64,000 nt of DNA from DAOUJI01 sp965219565 (GTDB lineage Bacteria; Chloroflexota; Dehalococcoidia; Lucifugimonadales; JAGWBF01), in NCBI GenBank assembly GCA_965219565.1, contig OZ244780.1, positions 1,736,001-1,800,000 on the forward strand, in the 5' to 3' direction. A program made the translations under genes and the position numbers. Positions within the stretch are counted from its first letter, which is position 1, and every line of letters starts with the position of its first letter. Shown piece after piece: positions 33,751 through 41,871 of the stretch. Under the pieces are notes generated by a model. That model made no database searches and was not told where the DNA came from. It saw only the letters and a list, made by a program, of their open reading frames with translations.

Positions 33751-33787
33751 CCCTTCCCCCTTAGGGGGAAGGTTAGGATGGGGGTAG
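33751..33787. repeat. Intergenic inverted repeat of the TTAGGATGGGGG type
   Basis: CCTTCCCCC-TTA-GGGGGAAGG stem followed by TTAGGATGGGGG. Partner of 15877-15915. Confidence 0.7.
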
Positions 33788-33789
33788 TC

Positions 33790-34785
33790 CTACTCGCCCA
33801 CCCTCCTGTACTTTACCAACCGGGTGCCGTTTTGTACAAAGTCTTTGCCCTGATGCCTGGGTTCGTCCAGGAAAGTGTTGACATAAATGTCGCCGTGCCG
33901 GTCCACGAATAGGAAGTGGGCCGAGGCTCCGTGGGGCCACCGGCCATAGGGGCCGTCGAACCGGGTGATGATGTTCCCGTCCAGGTCGCTGATAAAGACG
34001 AACCCACGCAACTCCGGTATGTAGACGATGCCCTCGTCGTCGATGTGGACGGTGCAGGGCCTCCTTAGCCCGGTCCAGTGGGTGATGAAGTTGCCTGCCA
34101 GGTCGAATATCTGGACCCGATCGTTCTCTCTGTCCGCAACCAGGACGCGATTTCGAGGCTTGTCCACCCAGATTCCGTGGGGCGTGTGGAACTCTCCCGG
34201 CCCGAACTTTCCCGGCTGTCCCCAGGAAAACTTGAGGTCCCCGCCGGGGCTGAAGACATGGACGCGGAAGTTGGCGTACCCGTCGGAGACGTAGAGGTCT
34301 CCGTTGGGAGCGATGGAGAGGTCGGTGGGCATGTTGAAGGGCCCGGCGGACTTGAGTTCGGCGTCGTACAGACTCGTGGGGCCCGGAGCGGGTCGTCCCT
34401 TCCAGCCGGGCTGGCCGGGGCCGTGGCCGTGGGGTATCCCGGTGTCAGAGGGCTTGTTCCACTCGCCCATTTGCAGCAACTCGTTCCCCTTGGTGTCGTA
34501 CTTGAGGACTACGTGGCCGTCCTTAACCGGCAGGTAGAGGTTCTCGTTCTCGTCGATGTGCATTCCGTGGGCGTCGGTCAGATAGCCCTCGCCCCATGAC
34601 GTGAGGAAGTTGCCGTCCCTGTCGAAAACCACGAGAGGGTGTTCGCTGCGGTTGAAGGCGTATACCCGGTCTTCGGAGTCGGTGACCATAGCCACCTGAC
34701 CCAGCGGAGGCCATCCGTCGGGGAGCTGTCCCCAACCTTCTATCCACTCGTAGGTGTGTTTACCGAAGCCGACTTTCTCAGCCAT
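33790..34785 (-). CDS. NHL-repeat beta-propeller (amidating-lyase-like)
   Basis: 331 residues of repeated blades such as VDKPRNRVLVADRENDRVQIFD and PNGDLYVSDGYANFRVHVF, the NHL/6-bladed propeller pattern shared with peptidyl-alpha-hydroxyglycine amidating lyase-like proteins. It opens FGKHTYEWIEGWGQLPDGW, almost the same as the upstream paralogue. No signal peptide is visible. It follows that paralogue by 64 bp on the same strand and is probably co-transcribed from the promoter at 35859-35887. Activity and ligand unknown. Confidence 0.82.
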   Translation of the reverse strand: MAEKVGFGKHTYEWIEGWGQLPDGWPPLGQVAMVTDSEDRVYAFNRSEHPLVVFDRDGNFLTSWGEGYLTDAHGMHIDENENLYLPVKDGHVVLKYDTKGNELLQMGEWNKPSDTGIPHGHGPGQPGWKGRPAPGPTSLYDAELKSAGPFNMPTDLSIAPNGDLYVSDGYANFRVHVFSPGGDLKFSWGQPGKFGPGEFHTPHGIWVDKPRNRVLVADRENDRVQIFDLAGNFITHWTGLRRPCTVHIDDEGIVYIPELRGFVFISDLDGNIITRFDGPYGRWPHGASAHFLFVDRHGDIYVNTFLDEPRHQGKDFVQNGTRLVKYRRVGE

Positions 34786-34849
34786 GGGGCTTGCCTCCTA
34801 TTCTCTGTCCTACGGACTTGGCAGTTCCGGGCGGCGTGGCGCCGTCGTC

Positions 34850-35830
34850 TTAGCTCACCTTCCTGTACTTGATCAAGCGAGACGCCGACTCGAAGAAAGG
34901 TTTGTCCTGCTGCCCGTCCAGGTGTTGGTTGATGTAGATGTTGCCCTTTGAGTCCAGCCAGAGGAAATGGGCGGCGGTCCCATATGGCCACGGGCCGTAA
35001 GGGCTGGGCAGCCTCGCCTGCACGTTGCCCTTCAGGTCTAGGATGGTGATGAAGGCCCTGAGCTCCGGCACGAATATGTTGTCATCGTCGTCGATGTACA
35101 CGGTGCAGGGGCGGCGTAATCCGGTCCAGTGGTTGATGTAGTTGCCGTCCATGTCGAAAATCTGGATTCGGTCGTTCTCCCGGTCCGCAACGTACACGTG
35201 GCCGCGCTTGTTGTCCACCCAGATGCCGTGGGGAGTGTGGAACTCACCGGGGCCGCTCTTGCCGAACGTACCCCAGGAGAACTTAAGTTGCCCGTCGGAG
35301 GTGAAGACGTGAATCCTGAAGTTGGAGTAGCCGTCGGAAATGTACAGGTCCCCGTTGGTCGCCTGGGAGATGTCGGTGGGCATGTTGAAAGGGCCTGCCT
35401 CGTGGGCTCCGGGATACATCTGGGTAGGGCCGGGGTACGGCTCGCCCTTCCAGCCGGGTTGACCGGGGCCGTGGCCGTGGGGGATTCCGGTGTCCGAAGG
35501 CTCGTTCCAGGTCCCGAGCCGCATCAGCTCGTTGCCCTGAGCGTCGTACTTAAGCACTACGTGACCGTCCTTCACGGGCAGGTACAGGTTGTCGTCAGCG
35601 TCGACGTGCATGCCGTGGGAGTCGATCAGGTAACCCTCTCCCCAGGACGTAAGAAAGTTGCCGTCGCTGTCAAAGACCACCAGGGGATGGTCGCTCCGGT
35701 TGAAACAGTAGACCCGGTCCTGGGAGTCAGTGACCACGCCGCATTGACCCAGCTTGGGCCAACCCTCCGGCAGTTTGCCCCACCCCTCAACCCATTCGTA
35801 GGTGAATTTGCCGTGCCCTATAGTTGTCAA
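34850..35830 (-). CDS. NHL-repeat beta-propeller (amidating-lyase-like), first in operon
   Basis: About 326 residues from a TTG at 35828-35830, with AGGGAGG five bases upstream. An in-frame ATG at 35908 is rejected because it lies upstream of a consensus promoter at 35859-35887. The protein starts LTTIGHGKFTYEWVEGWGKL and repeats the blade motif VDNKRGHVYVADRENDRIQIFD. Strongly similar to the next gene throughout. Divergent from a cyclase-family gene, with which it shares a palindromic promoter region. Confidence 0.82.
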   Translation of the reverse strand: MTTIGHGKFTYEWVEGWGKLPEGWPKLGQCGVVTDSQDRVYCFNRSDHPLVVFDSDGNFLTSWGEGYLIDSHGMHVDADDNLYLPVKDGHVVLKYDAQGNELMRLGTWNEPSDTGIPHGHGPGQPGWKGEPYPGPTQMYPGAHEAGPFNMPTDISQATNGDLYISDGYSNFRIHVFTSDGQLKFSWGTFGKSGPGEFHTPHGIWVDNKRGHVYVADRENDRIQIFDMDGNYINHWTGLRRPCTVYIDDDDNIFVPELRAFITILDLKGNVQARLPSPYGPWPYGTAAHFLWLDSKGNIYINQHLDGQQDKPFFESASRLIKYRKVS

Positions 35831-35858
35831 AGCGGACCTCCCTGCACAGTTTCGCTCA

Positions 35859-35887
35859 ACTATATGGCCCGCCCGACTACGTGTCAA
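35859..35887 (-). promoter_or_regulatory. Consensus sigma70 promoter of the propeller operon
   Basis: On the minus strand perfect TTGACA (35882-35887), 17 bp, TATAGT (35859-35864). Confidence 0.8.
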
Positions 35888-35908
35888 CGCAACTGTGGGA
35901 GTTGACAC
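35881..35908. promoter_or_regulatory. Palindrome spanning both divergent -35 boxes
   Basis: GTGTCAAC (35881-35888) and GTTGACAC (35901-35908), perfect 8-bp arms separated by 12 bp. Each arm contains one divergent TTGACA. Confidence 0.65.
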
Positions 35909-35930
35909 CTTTCAGGCGCCCTCGTACACT
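35902..35930 (+). promoter_or_regulatory. Consensus sigma70 promoter of the cyclase gene
   Basis: Perfect TTGACA (35902-35907), 17 bp, TACACT (35925-35930). Confidence 0.75.
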
Positions 35931-36013
35931 CCCATCAGCCTCTGAGGTCTATCGTATGGCCGTGTTTTTGCCTGTTGAGGCTGTGTCTAGAATCGCACGT
36001 TAAGGGGGACAAG

Positions 36014-36952
36014 ATGCCAGAGCGACCGCCGCCCGCCAAAGAGGAAATCGAGTCTTACTTGAAGGACCGCCGCAACTGGGGCCGTTGGGGAGATGACGAC
36101 GACGTGGGCGCCATGAACCTCATAACGCCAGACAAGCTGCTCCATGCGGCCAGCGTCATCAAGAGCGGCCGAAGCTTGTCCTTGAGCATGTTCATCCCCA
36201 AGGAGCCGGGCCCCGGGAACCCCAACCCCGCCCAGCATTGGATGAAGGCCCGCAGGATCGGCGGACTAGGCGGCGGAGCGTCCATGGACTTCTATGGAAT
36301 AGCTTTCCACGGCATGGCCACCACCCACCTGGATGCGATATGTCATCTTTGGGACGAGAACGGCCTGTACAACGGCAAGAATCCCGACGAGGTAATCAGC
36401 TACGACGGGGCCAAGTTCGGCGCCGTAACCGCATGGGCCGACGGCATAGTCACCAGGGCCATCCTCATAGACGTACCCAAGTTCCGGGGTGAGCCGTACG
36501 TGGCACTCGATAAGCCCTTGCACGCCTGGGAGATCGAAGATATATGCAAAGCCCAGGGTGTAACTCCCGAGCCGGGCGACGCGTTGGCCTTCTATTGCGG
36601 CAGAGAAGCCTGGCAGGAGGACAACCCCGGCGCCGGCTATGGGTCTAATCCCAAACCAGGACTGCACGCGTCATGCATCCAGTTCATTCGAGACAACGAC
36701 ATCTGCCTGATTGCATGGGATATGCAGGAGGCCGGCCCGACCGGGTATGAAGGATGGGACTTCCCGTTGAGCTACAGCCCCGTCCACTCCATCATATACG
36801 CCTTTGGAGCCTCCATCGTGGACAACGTGGCCCTGAGGCCTCTGGCGGAGGCGCTCAGGGCAGAGGGCCGGAGCGAGTTTATGCTGGTGGTGGCTCCACT
36901 GAAGATGGCTGGAGGCACAGGCTCGCCCGTAAACCCCATCGCCCTGTTCTAG
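36014..36952 (+). CDS. Cyclase/kynurenine-formamidase-family hydrolase
   Basis: 312 residues from the ATG at 36014, which has AGGGGGA immediately upstream; an in-frame ATG 39 bp earlier has none. HGMATTHLDAICHLW is the metal-binding signature. The start (DRRNWGRWGDDDDVGAMNLITPDK) and end (GGTGSPVNPIAL) nearly match the paralogue at 21877-22803. Divergent from a beta-propeller operon and followed by an LLM oxidoreductase, suggesting a shared catabolic route. Substrate unknown. Confidence 0.86.
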   Translation: MPERPPPAKEEIESYLKDRRNWGRWGDDDDVGAMNLITPDKLLHAASVIKSGRSLSLSMFIPKEPGPGNPNPAQHWMKARRIGGLGGGASMDFYGIAFHGMATTHLDAICHLWDENGLYNGKNPDEVISYDGAKFGAVTAWADGIVTRAILIDVPKFRGEPYVALDKPLHAWEIEDICKAQGVTPEPGDALAFYCGREAWQEDNPGAGYGSNPKPGLHASCIQFIRDNDICLIAWDMQEAGPTGYEGWDFPLSYSPVHSIIYAFGASIVDNVALRPLAEALRAEGRSEFMLVVAPLKMAGGTGSPVNPIALF

Positions 36953-36969
36953 AACAACCGTTCGCTCTA

Positions 36970-37003
36970 AGCCCTTCGACGGGCTCAGGATAAGCTTGTC
37001 CAA
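36970..37003. repeat. CCCTTCGACGGGCTCAGGA-type intergenic repeat
   Basis: AGCCCTTCGACGGGCTCAGG followed by ATAAGCTTGTCC. Resembles the short intergenic repeat common in many bacterial genomes; a related one is at 48912-48960. Confidence 0.55.
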
Positions 37004-37023
37004 GGGCTGACCCTCTATACAAT
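36996..37023 (+). promoter_or_regulatory. Possible promoter of the LLM gene
   Basis: TTGTCC (36996-37001), 16 bp, TACAAT (37018-37023). The -35 lies within the repeat. Confidence 0.45.
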
Positions 37024-37040
37024 TAAAGCCGGAGGCCGTC

Positions 37041-37988
37041 ATGTCCCCGAGTAAGACAATGAGAATCGGCTTCACAGTACCCTACGTCATAGGCTCCCCG
37101 CTCGACCTGGCTGAGCTTGCGCCCCGTGCGGAAGACCTGGGTTTCGATTCAATCTGGCTGGCGGAACACCCGGTGCGGCCCACCAAAATCAAGGTGTGGC
37201 CGGGGTCCGTAAGCTTCACCGAAGAAGAACAGGAATACTACAAATGGCAGGGTTCGCCAGACGGCCTCAACCCGGAGTTTCTGGGCTGGATGGTGGACCC
37301 TTTCATAGCCTTTGCAAGGGCCTCCGCGGTAACCAGCGATATAAAGCTTGGATTCGCTATATGCGTAATCCCCAACCGGCATCCTTGCATTCTGGCCAAA
37401 GAGGTGGCTACCCTGGACTACTTCTCCAACGGCAGGGTGATTTTTGGCGTGGGCATGGGCAACACGCCGGAGGAGTTGGAGTGTTTCGGGTACGCCGACT
37501 TCAAACGCGGATGGGCCCAAACTCGGGAAGGGGTCCTGGCGTTGAAAGAGCTATGGACAAAAGAGGAAGCCGAGTTTCACGGAAAATACTACGACTTCGA
37601 CCCGGTTTGGTGTTGGCCTAAGCCAGCACAGAAGCCCCACCCTCCCATTCTATTGGGCGGTCACGCCAGGAACGTCTTCAAGCGCATCGTGGCCTACGGC
37701 AACGGTTGGATACCCGGCAACGTGACGGCGGACCAGGTCAGGGACGCCAGGGCCACCATAAAGGAGCTGGCCGAGAAAGCAGGCCGGGGCGACGAGCATT
37801 TCGAAATCATCACCACCCACAACACCCTGAACTCCCTGGGCGGACGCCAGTTCTACAAGCCCCGTCCCAAGGAGGAGTTGGAGGCCCTGGTTGAGGCCGG
37901 AGTAGACTGTGTCTCCATCGGGCTCGGCGGTTTCTCGATGGAGGACACCATCGAGCAGATGAAGATCCTGGCCAAAGACTACCTCTAG
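37041..37988 (+). CDS. Luciferase-like (LLM) flavin/F420-dependent oxidoreductase
   Basis: 315 residues. IGFTVPYVIGSPLDLAELAPRAEDLGFDSIWLAEHPVRP is the N-terminal LLM module, and GRVIFGVGMGNTPEELECFG and PPILLGGHARNVFKRIVAYGNGW match F420-dependent TIGR03619-like members more than true luciferases. GGAGG before the ATG. Downstream of a cyclase-family hydrolase on the same strand. Cofactor and substrate are not settled by sequence. Confidence 0.86.
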   Translation: MSPSKTMRIGFTVPYVIGSPLDLAELAPRAEDLGFDSIWLAEHPVRPTKIKVWPGSVSFTEEEQEYYKWQGSPDGLNPEFLGWMVDPFIAFARASAVTSDIKLGFAICVIPNRHPCILAKEVATLDYFSNGRVIFGVGMGNTPEELECFGYADFKRGWAQTREGVLALKELWTKEEAEFHGKYYDFDPVWCWPKPAQKPHPPILLGGHARNVFKRIVAYGNGWIPGNVTADQVRDARATIKELAEKAGRGDEHFEIITTHNTLNSLGGRQFYKPRPKEELEALVEAGVDCVSIGLGGFSMEDTIEQMKILAKDYL

Positions 37989-38111
37989 CCGACGTCGTTC
38001 CGGCGGTTCCCCGACGCTACGGCTCGCTGTTGGCCGATGTGTTTCGCCTGAGGGCCGTTGCAATGGTCCCCTTGCCCTCCCCCGTTTGCGCCATAGTCAT
38101 ATAATGTCTCC

Positions 38112-40916
38112 ATGCTGGCGACCTCCGTAGGAAAGAAGCGGCTAGTCGGGCTGCTGCTGCTTGTCGCAATAGTCGCTCTGTTCCTGTCGTTCAACCGCTT
38201 CCCCAAGCTGGACATCGTAGGGGAGGACCTGGACGCAGTGTCGGCGCCGGAGGTCCAGTGCTTCCAGGGGTTCTGTATAGAGAGAGAACCCGGCGAGAGC
38301 TTGTTTAAGCGATGGTGGGTGTTCTCTTTGACCTATCTACGCCTCGTGGCCCTGGGAATGACATTTGCCTTTGTCGTTGCTGGGATCGCTGAGGCATTTT
38401 TATTCCCTCCGGGAAGCGCCAGGGGAGTTTTTTCCGGCCGTACGTTGAGACAGACGGCCACAGGGATGGCCATCGGCCCGGTGATGAATCTGTGCTCCGC
38501 CTGCATCGTACCGGTGTCGTCTGCCTTCCAGAGGAAGGGCATCGGGATAGCCGGCTCCATCGCCATGGTGCAAAGCTCGGCCACCATGAACATCCCGGCC
38601 TTGGCGATGGTCTTCTTCGTGTTCTCCCCACTGCTGGGTTTCAGCCGTCTGTTCCTGGCAATCATTGGAGCCATCCTTATCGGTCCGATTGTCGTGTTGG
38701 CCGTGAGACGAAAGCAGCAGGAAGAGGAGCAGCCGTGGATCTCCGTAGAGGAGATGCCGGACCCGCTTCTGTCACCTGGGGATGATAGTTGGGGTCCAGC
38801 CTTGCGGGAAGGCTTCCGCGATTGGGCCAAGTCCAGCATAGGGTACCTGTTGCGTCTGGGCCCCATCATGGTGATAGCGGGGTTCGCCAGCGGGCTGGTC
38901 ATCCAGTGGATAAATCCCCAAGTCATACCTCAATACTTGGGCAATGATGTACAGGGCGTCGTTATAGCCGCCACCTTTGGCTTACTCATCAATGTTCCCC
39001 TGCTCTTCGAAATCCCTCTTGTTGCGTTGCTGCTGCTGTTCGGAATGGGCACCGCTCCAGCCGCGACTCTTCTGTTTACGGCGGCGGCGGGCGGGCCTAT
39101 AACCTTCTGGGGGCTGTCCAAAGTGATGCCCAAGAGGGCCGTGGGCGCATTCGCCGCGGCCACCTGGATTCTGGGCGCCGTCGGAGGGCTGGCGGTAATG
39201 GGCATTGGGGCGTTCATTTGGGAGGACTCAGGCAGTGCCCAGGTGACGGAGGCGTCCTCGCCCACCGTTAGGCTGACGGAGGACGAAATCAGAGCCAGGG
39301 GCGTTCGACCAGCCACCTTCGTAGACGTTTCTGAGAGCGCAGGGCTCGACTTCGCGCACGCGCGGGATGACGCACTCTTCAATTTTGGCGGAGGAGCCGC
39401 CGCCGGAGACTACAACGGCGACGGCCTAACCGACATTTACGTGACCAACTCAGCCGGGTCCAATGCTCTCTACCGGAACGACGGCGATGGCGGTTTCACC
39501 AACGTGGCGCAAGCCGCGGGAGTGAACGACAAGAGGTCCCGGGGCCACGGCGCAGGCTGGGGCGACTATGATAACGACGGAGACCTGGACCTGTTCGTGG
39601 CGAACTACGGCGACAGCAAGCTGTTCCGGAACCTGGGAGACGGGACCTTCGTCGACGTCACAGGCCAAGCCAGGGTCGGCGACCCCGACGCCTCCTACCG
39701 AACTACCGGCGTAGCCTGGGGTGACTACAACCGGGACGGTTGCCTGGATCTTCTGGTTGTGCGCCACGTGGACGATACCAGTTTCGGCCTGCGTGCGTTG
39801 GGAAGGGCATTCGAGGAGAACGCCAGGCCGCTGGCCCTTTACCGCAACGACTGCAACGGGACTTTTTCTCAGGTCACCGAATTGCTGGGAGACGGAGTCG
39901 GGTTCCCCAGTGCCGTCAAGGGAGCGGGTTTCAAGCCTGCCTTCTTCGACTACGACAACGACGGGGACCAGGACATATACGTAGTTAACGACTTTGGAGA
40001 GGAGAACCAGCCCAACGTGCTGTGGCGGAACGACGGGCCTGACTCGTCCGGGGATTGGAAGTTCGTAGATGTGTCCAAGGCGGCGGGGGTTGACTTGGCT
40101 ATATTCGGCATGGGGCTGGCCATCGGTGACTACGACCGCGACGGTGACCTGGACATGTATATGACCGACATTGCAGCGAGCGAATTCCTGGAAAACCGTG
40201 GGGACGGAGTATTCGACAACGTCACGATTAGAACAGGCGTAGGCAGAGGCATACTGCCAGGGACCGACGCCGATGAGTCCGACGGGTGGGGAGCCGCATT
40301 TGCAGACTTGGACAACGACGGGCTGCTGGACCTCTACTATGTAGCGGGGCAGATAGACTACAACGACAAGGAGCTGTGGGCCCTCTACTACGACACTGGC
40401 AGGTCGGACATAAAGCTATATCAGACTCCACTGGACCAGCCCAATGCGGTTTTCATGAACGCCGGAGATGGGACTTTTCTGGATGTGTCCCACCTCAGCG
40501 GCGCGGACGACCCTGGGACTGGCAGAGAAGTGGCCGTGGCCGACTTCAACGATGACGGGCTTCTGGATTTGGCCGTGGTGAACATGGGAAGGCTGAACGG
40601 GGAATTTGGCCCGCTGCGTCTATTCCGGAACACCACCGACACTGACAATCACTGGCTGCAAATCAAGACCGTGGGAACGACCTCCAATCGGGATGGCATG
40701 GGGGCAAGGATAACAATCCAGGCGGGGAGCGTGACGCAGATTCGGGAGGTGGGCGCCGCCCAGGGCCACATTTCTCACTCCGTGGTCCCAGTCCATTTCG
40801 GGTTGGGAGAGAGCACAATGGTGGACTGGATAGAGGTCCGGTGGCCATCGGGACAGGTGCAGACCGTAACCAACGTTCCCGTGGACCAGACGTTGACCTT
40901 GATTGAGCCGGCCTAA
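38112..40916 (+). CDS. Fusion of a COG0701-type permease with FG-GAP repeats and a UnbV-like domain
   Basis: 934 residues. Residues 1 to about 370 are a polytopic permease of the COG0701/ArsP-like type, with the LCSACIVPVSSAF segment (CSAC at 128-131), SATMNIPALAMVFF, and a helical hairpin with INVPLLFEIPLVALLLLFGMG. Residues about 400-790 hold at least six calcium-binding FG-GAP/VCBS units with DYNGDGLTDIYV, DYDNDGDLDLFVAN and DYDRDGDLDMYM. The end (SNRDGMGARITIQAG, HFGLGEST, WPSGQVQTV) is an ASPIC/UnbV domain. The beta domains probably project from the last helix to the outer face. A TATAAT ends six bases before the ATG, suggesting a leaderless message. Confidence 0.85.
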   Translation: MLATSVGKKRLVGLLLLVAIVALFLSFNRFPKLDIVGEDLDAVSAPEVQCFQGFCIEREPGESLFKRWWVFSLTYLRLVALGMTFAFVVAGIAEAFLFPPGSARGVFSGRTLRQTATGMAIGPVMNLCSACIVPVSSAFQRKGIGIAGSIAMVQSSATMNIPALAMVFFVFSPLLGFSRLFLAIIGAILIGPIVVLAVRRKQQEEEQPWISVEEMPDPLLSPGDDSWGPALREGFRDWAKSSIGYLLRLGPIMVIAGFASGLVIQWINPQVIPQYLGNDVQGVVIAATFGLLINVPLLFEIPLVALLLLFGMGTAPAATLLFTAAAGGPITFWGLSKVMPKRAVGAFAAATWILGAVGGLAVMGIGAFIWEDSGSAQVTEASSPTVRLTEDEIRARGVRPATFVDVSESAGLDFAHARDDALFNFGGGAAAGDYNGDGLTDIYVTNSAGSNALYRNDGDGGFTNVAQAAGVNDKRSRGHGAGWGDYDNDGDLDLFVANYGDSKLFRNLGDGTFVDVTGQARVGDPDASYRTTGVAWGDYNRDGCLDLLVVRHVDDTSFGLRALGRAFEENARPLALYRNDCNGTFSQVTELLGDGVGFPSAVKGAGFKPAFFDYDNDGDQDIYVVNDFGEENQPNVLWRNDGPDSSGDWKFVDVSKAAGVDLAIFGMGLAIGDYDRDGDLDMYMTDIAASEFLENRGDGVFDNVTIRTGVGRGILPGTDADESDGWGAAFADLDNDGLLDLYYVAGQIDYNDKELWALYYDTGRSDIKLYQTPLDQPNAVFMNAGDGTFLDVSHLSGADDPGTGREVAVADFNDDGLLDLAVVNMGRLNGEFGPLRLFRNTTDTDNHWLQIKTVGTTSNRDGMGARITIQAGSVTQIREVGAAQGHISHSVVPVHFGLGESTMVDWIEVRWPSGQVQTVTNVPVDQTLTLIEPA

Positions 40917-40937
40917 GCGACGGGCTGAAGTCCGGCT

Positions 40938-41849
40938 CTAGTCCGTTCCCCTGAGGCGGGGGTCCCAAATGTCCCGCAGCGAGTCGCCCAACAGGTTCCA
41001 TGAGAATACCAGGATTGCTATCGCCAGCCCTGGGAACAACGGCAGCCATAGCCCCGAACCTATGAAGTTCTGTCGAGCTTCCTGGAGCATTCCGCCCCAT
41101 GTTGCAACGTCCGGGCCGACGCCGAGCCCGAGGAACGAGAGGCCCGCTTCCGCAATCACCGCAATGCCGATCTGGAAAGTAAACATGACAATCCAAACGG
41201 CCAGGCAGTTGGGCAGAATGTGCAGCAGGATGATTCGTAGGTCGCTGGCGCCGACTGAGCGTGTGGCCACGATGTAGTCCATTTCTCTTATCGCGAGGGC
41301 TTGGGACCGGACTATGCGCGCAGTGTTGGGTATGAATAGTATGCACAGAGCGATTATCACATTTTGCAGAGAGGGTCCCCGTGCGGCCAATATGGCTATG
41401 GCCAAAATCAGGGCAGGGAAGGCGATCAACCCGTCGATGATCCTCTGGACCAGCAGGTCGATTATGCCTCCGAGGTATGCGCTTGTCACTCCCACGACCA
41501 AGCCGATTCCGCAGCCGACGAAAGCGCTGATGAGGGCGACTTGAAGAGAGAGCCTGGTCCCGACCACTATCCGGCTGAATATGTCCCGACCTACGCTGTC
41601 GGTCCCCAGCAGGTGCTCGGCGCTTGGCGCTTCGAACGTGGCGGTGGAAGTCCTGTCCTCGTTGTGAGTTTTTATAAGGGGGGAGAAGACTGCTATGACC
41701 AGCAGGAGGAAGGCCAATATGCCGCCAATCGCCCCCAGCGGCTTCCGACGGGTGAAGCTCGCCAAGTTGGCCCACACACCCTTGGACGGCCTGAGTCCGA
41801 CGGCCACGGATTGATCCAAGGATTCTCGAATGTGTTGCTCTTGTTCCAT
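40938..41849 (-). CDS. Peptide ABC transporter permease, DppC/OppC type
   Basis: 303 residues with the DppC N-terminal cap and the LLGTDSVGRDIFSRIVVGTRLSLQVALISA block, then the EAA-loop region SQALAIREMDYIVATRSVGASDLRIILLHILPN and FLGLGVGPDVATWGGML. Last gene of a substrate-binding protein-DppB-DppC unit. It follows dppB by 22 bp. ATPases of the same type are encoded at 28.4-30.4 kb. Confidence 0.93.
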   Translation of the reverse strand: MEQEQHIRESLDQSVAVGLRPSKGVWANLASFTRRKPLGAIGGILAFLLLVIAVFSPLIKTHNEDRTSTATFEAPSAEHLLGTDSVGRDIFSRIVVGTRLSLQVALISAFVGCGIGLVVGVTSAYLGGIIDLLVQRIIDGLIAFPALILAIAILAARGPSLQNVIIALCILFIPNTARIVRSQALAIREMDYIVATRSVGASDLRIILLHILPNCLAVWIVMFTFQIGIAVIAEAGLSFLGLGVGPDVATWGGMLQEARQNFIGSGLWLPLFPGLAIAILVFSWNLLGDSLRDIWDPRLRGTD

Positions 41850-41871
41850 GTTCGTTTACTGTTGTTATAGT

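Noticed and set aside
35831..35908. N-terminal extension of the propeller protein starting at an ATG at 35908
   Set aside because: The extension runs through a consensus promoter, and the protein family start aligns with the TTG at 35830.
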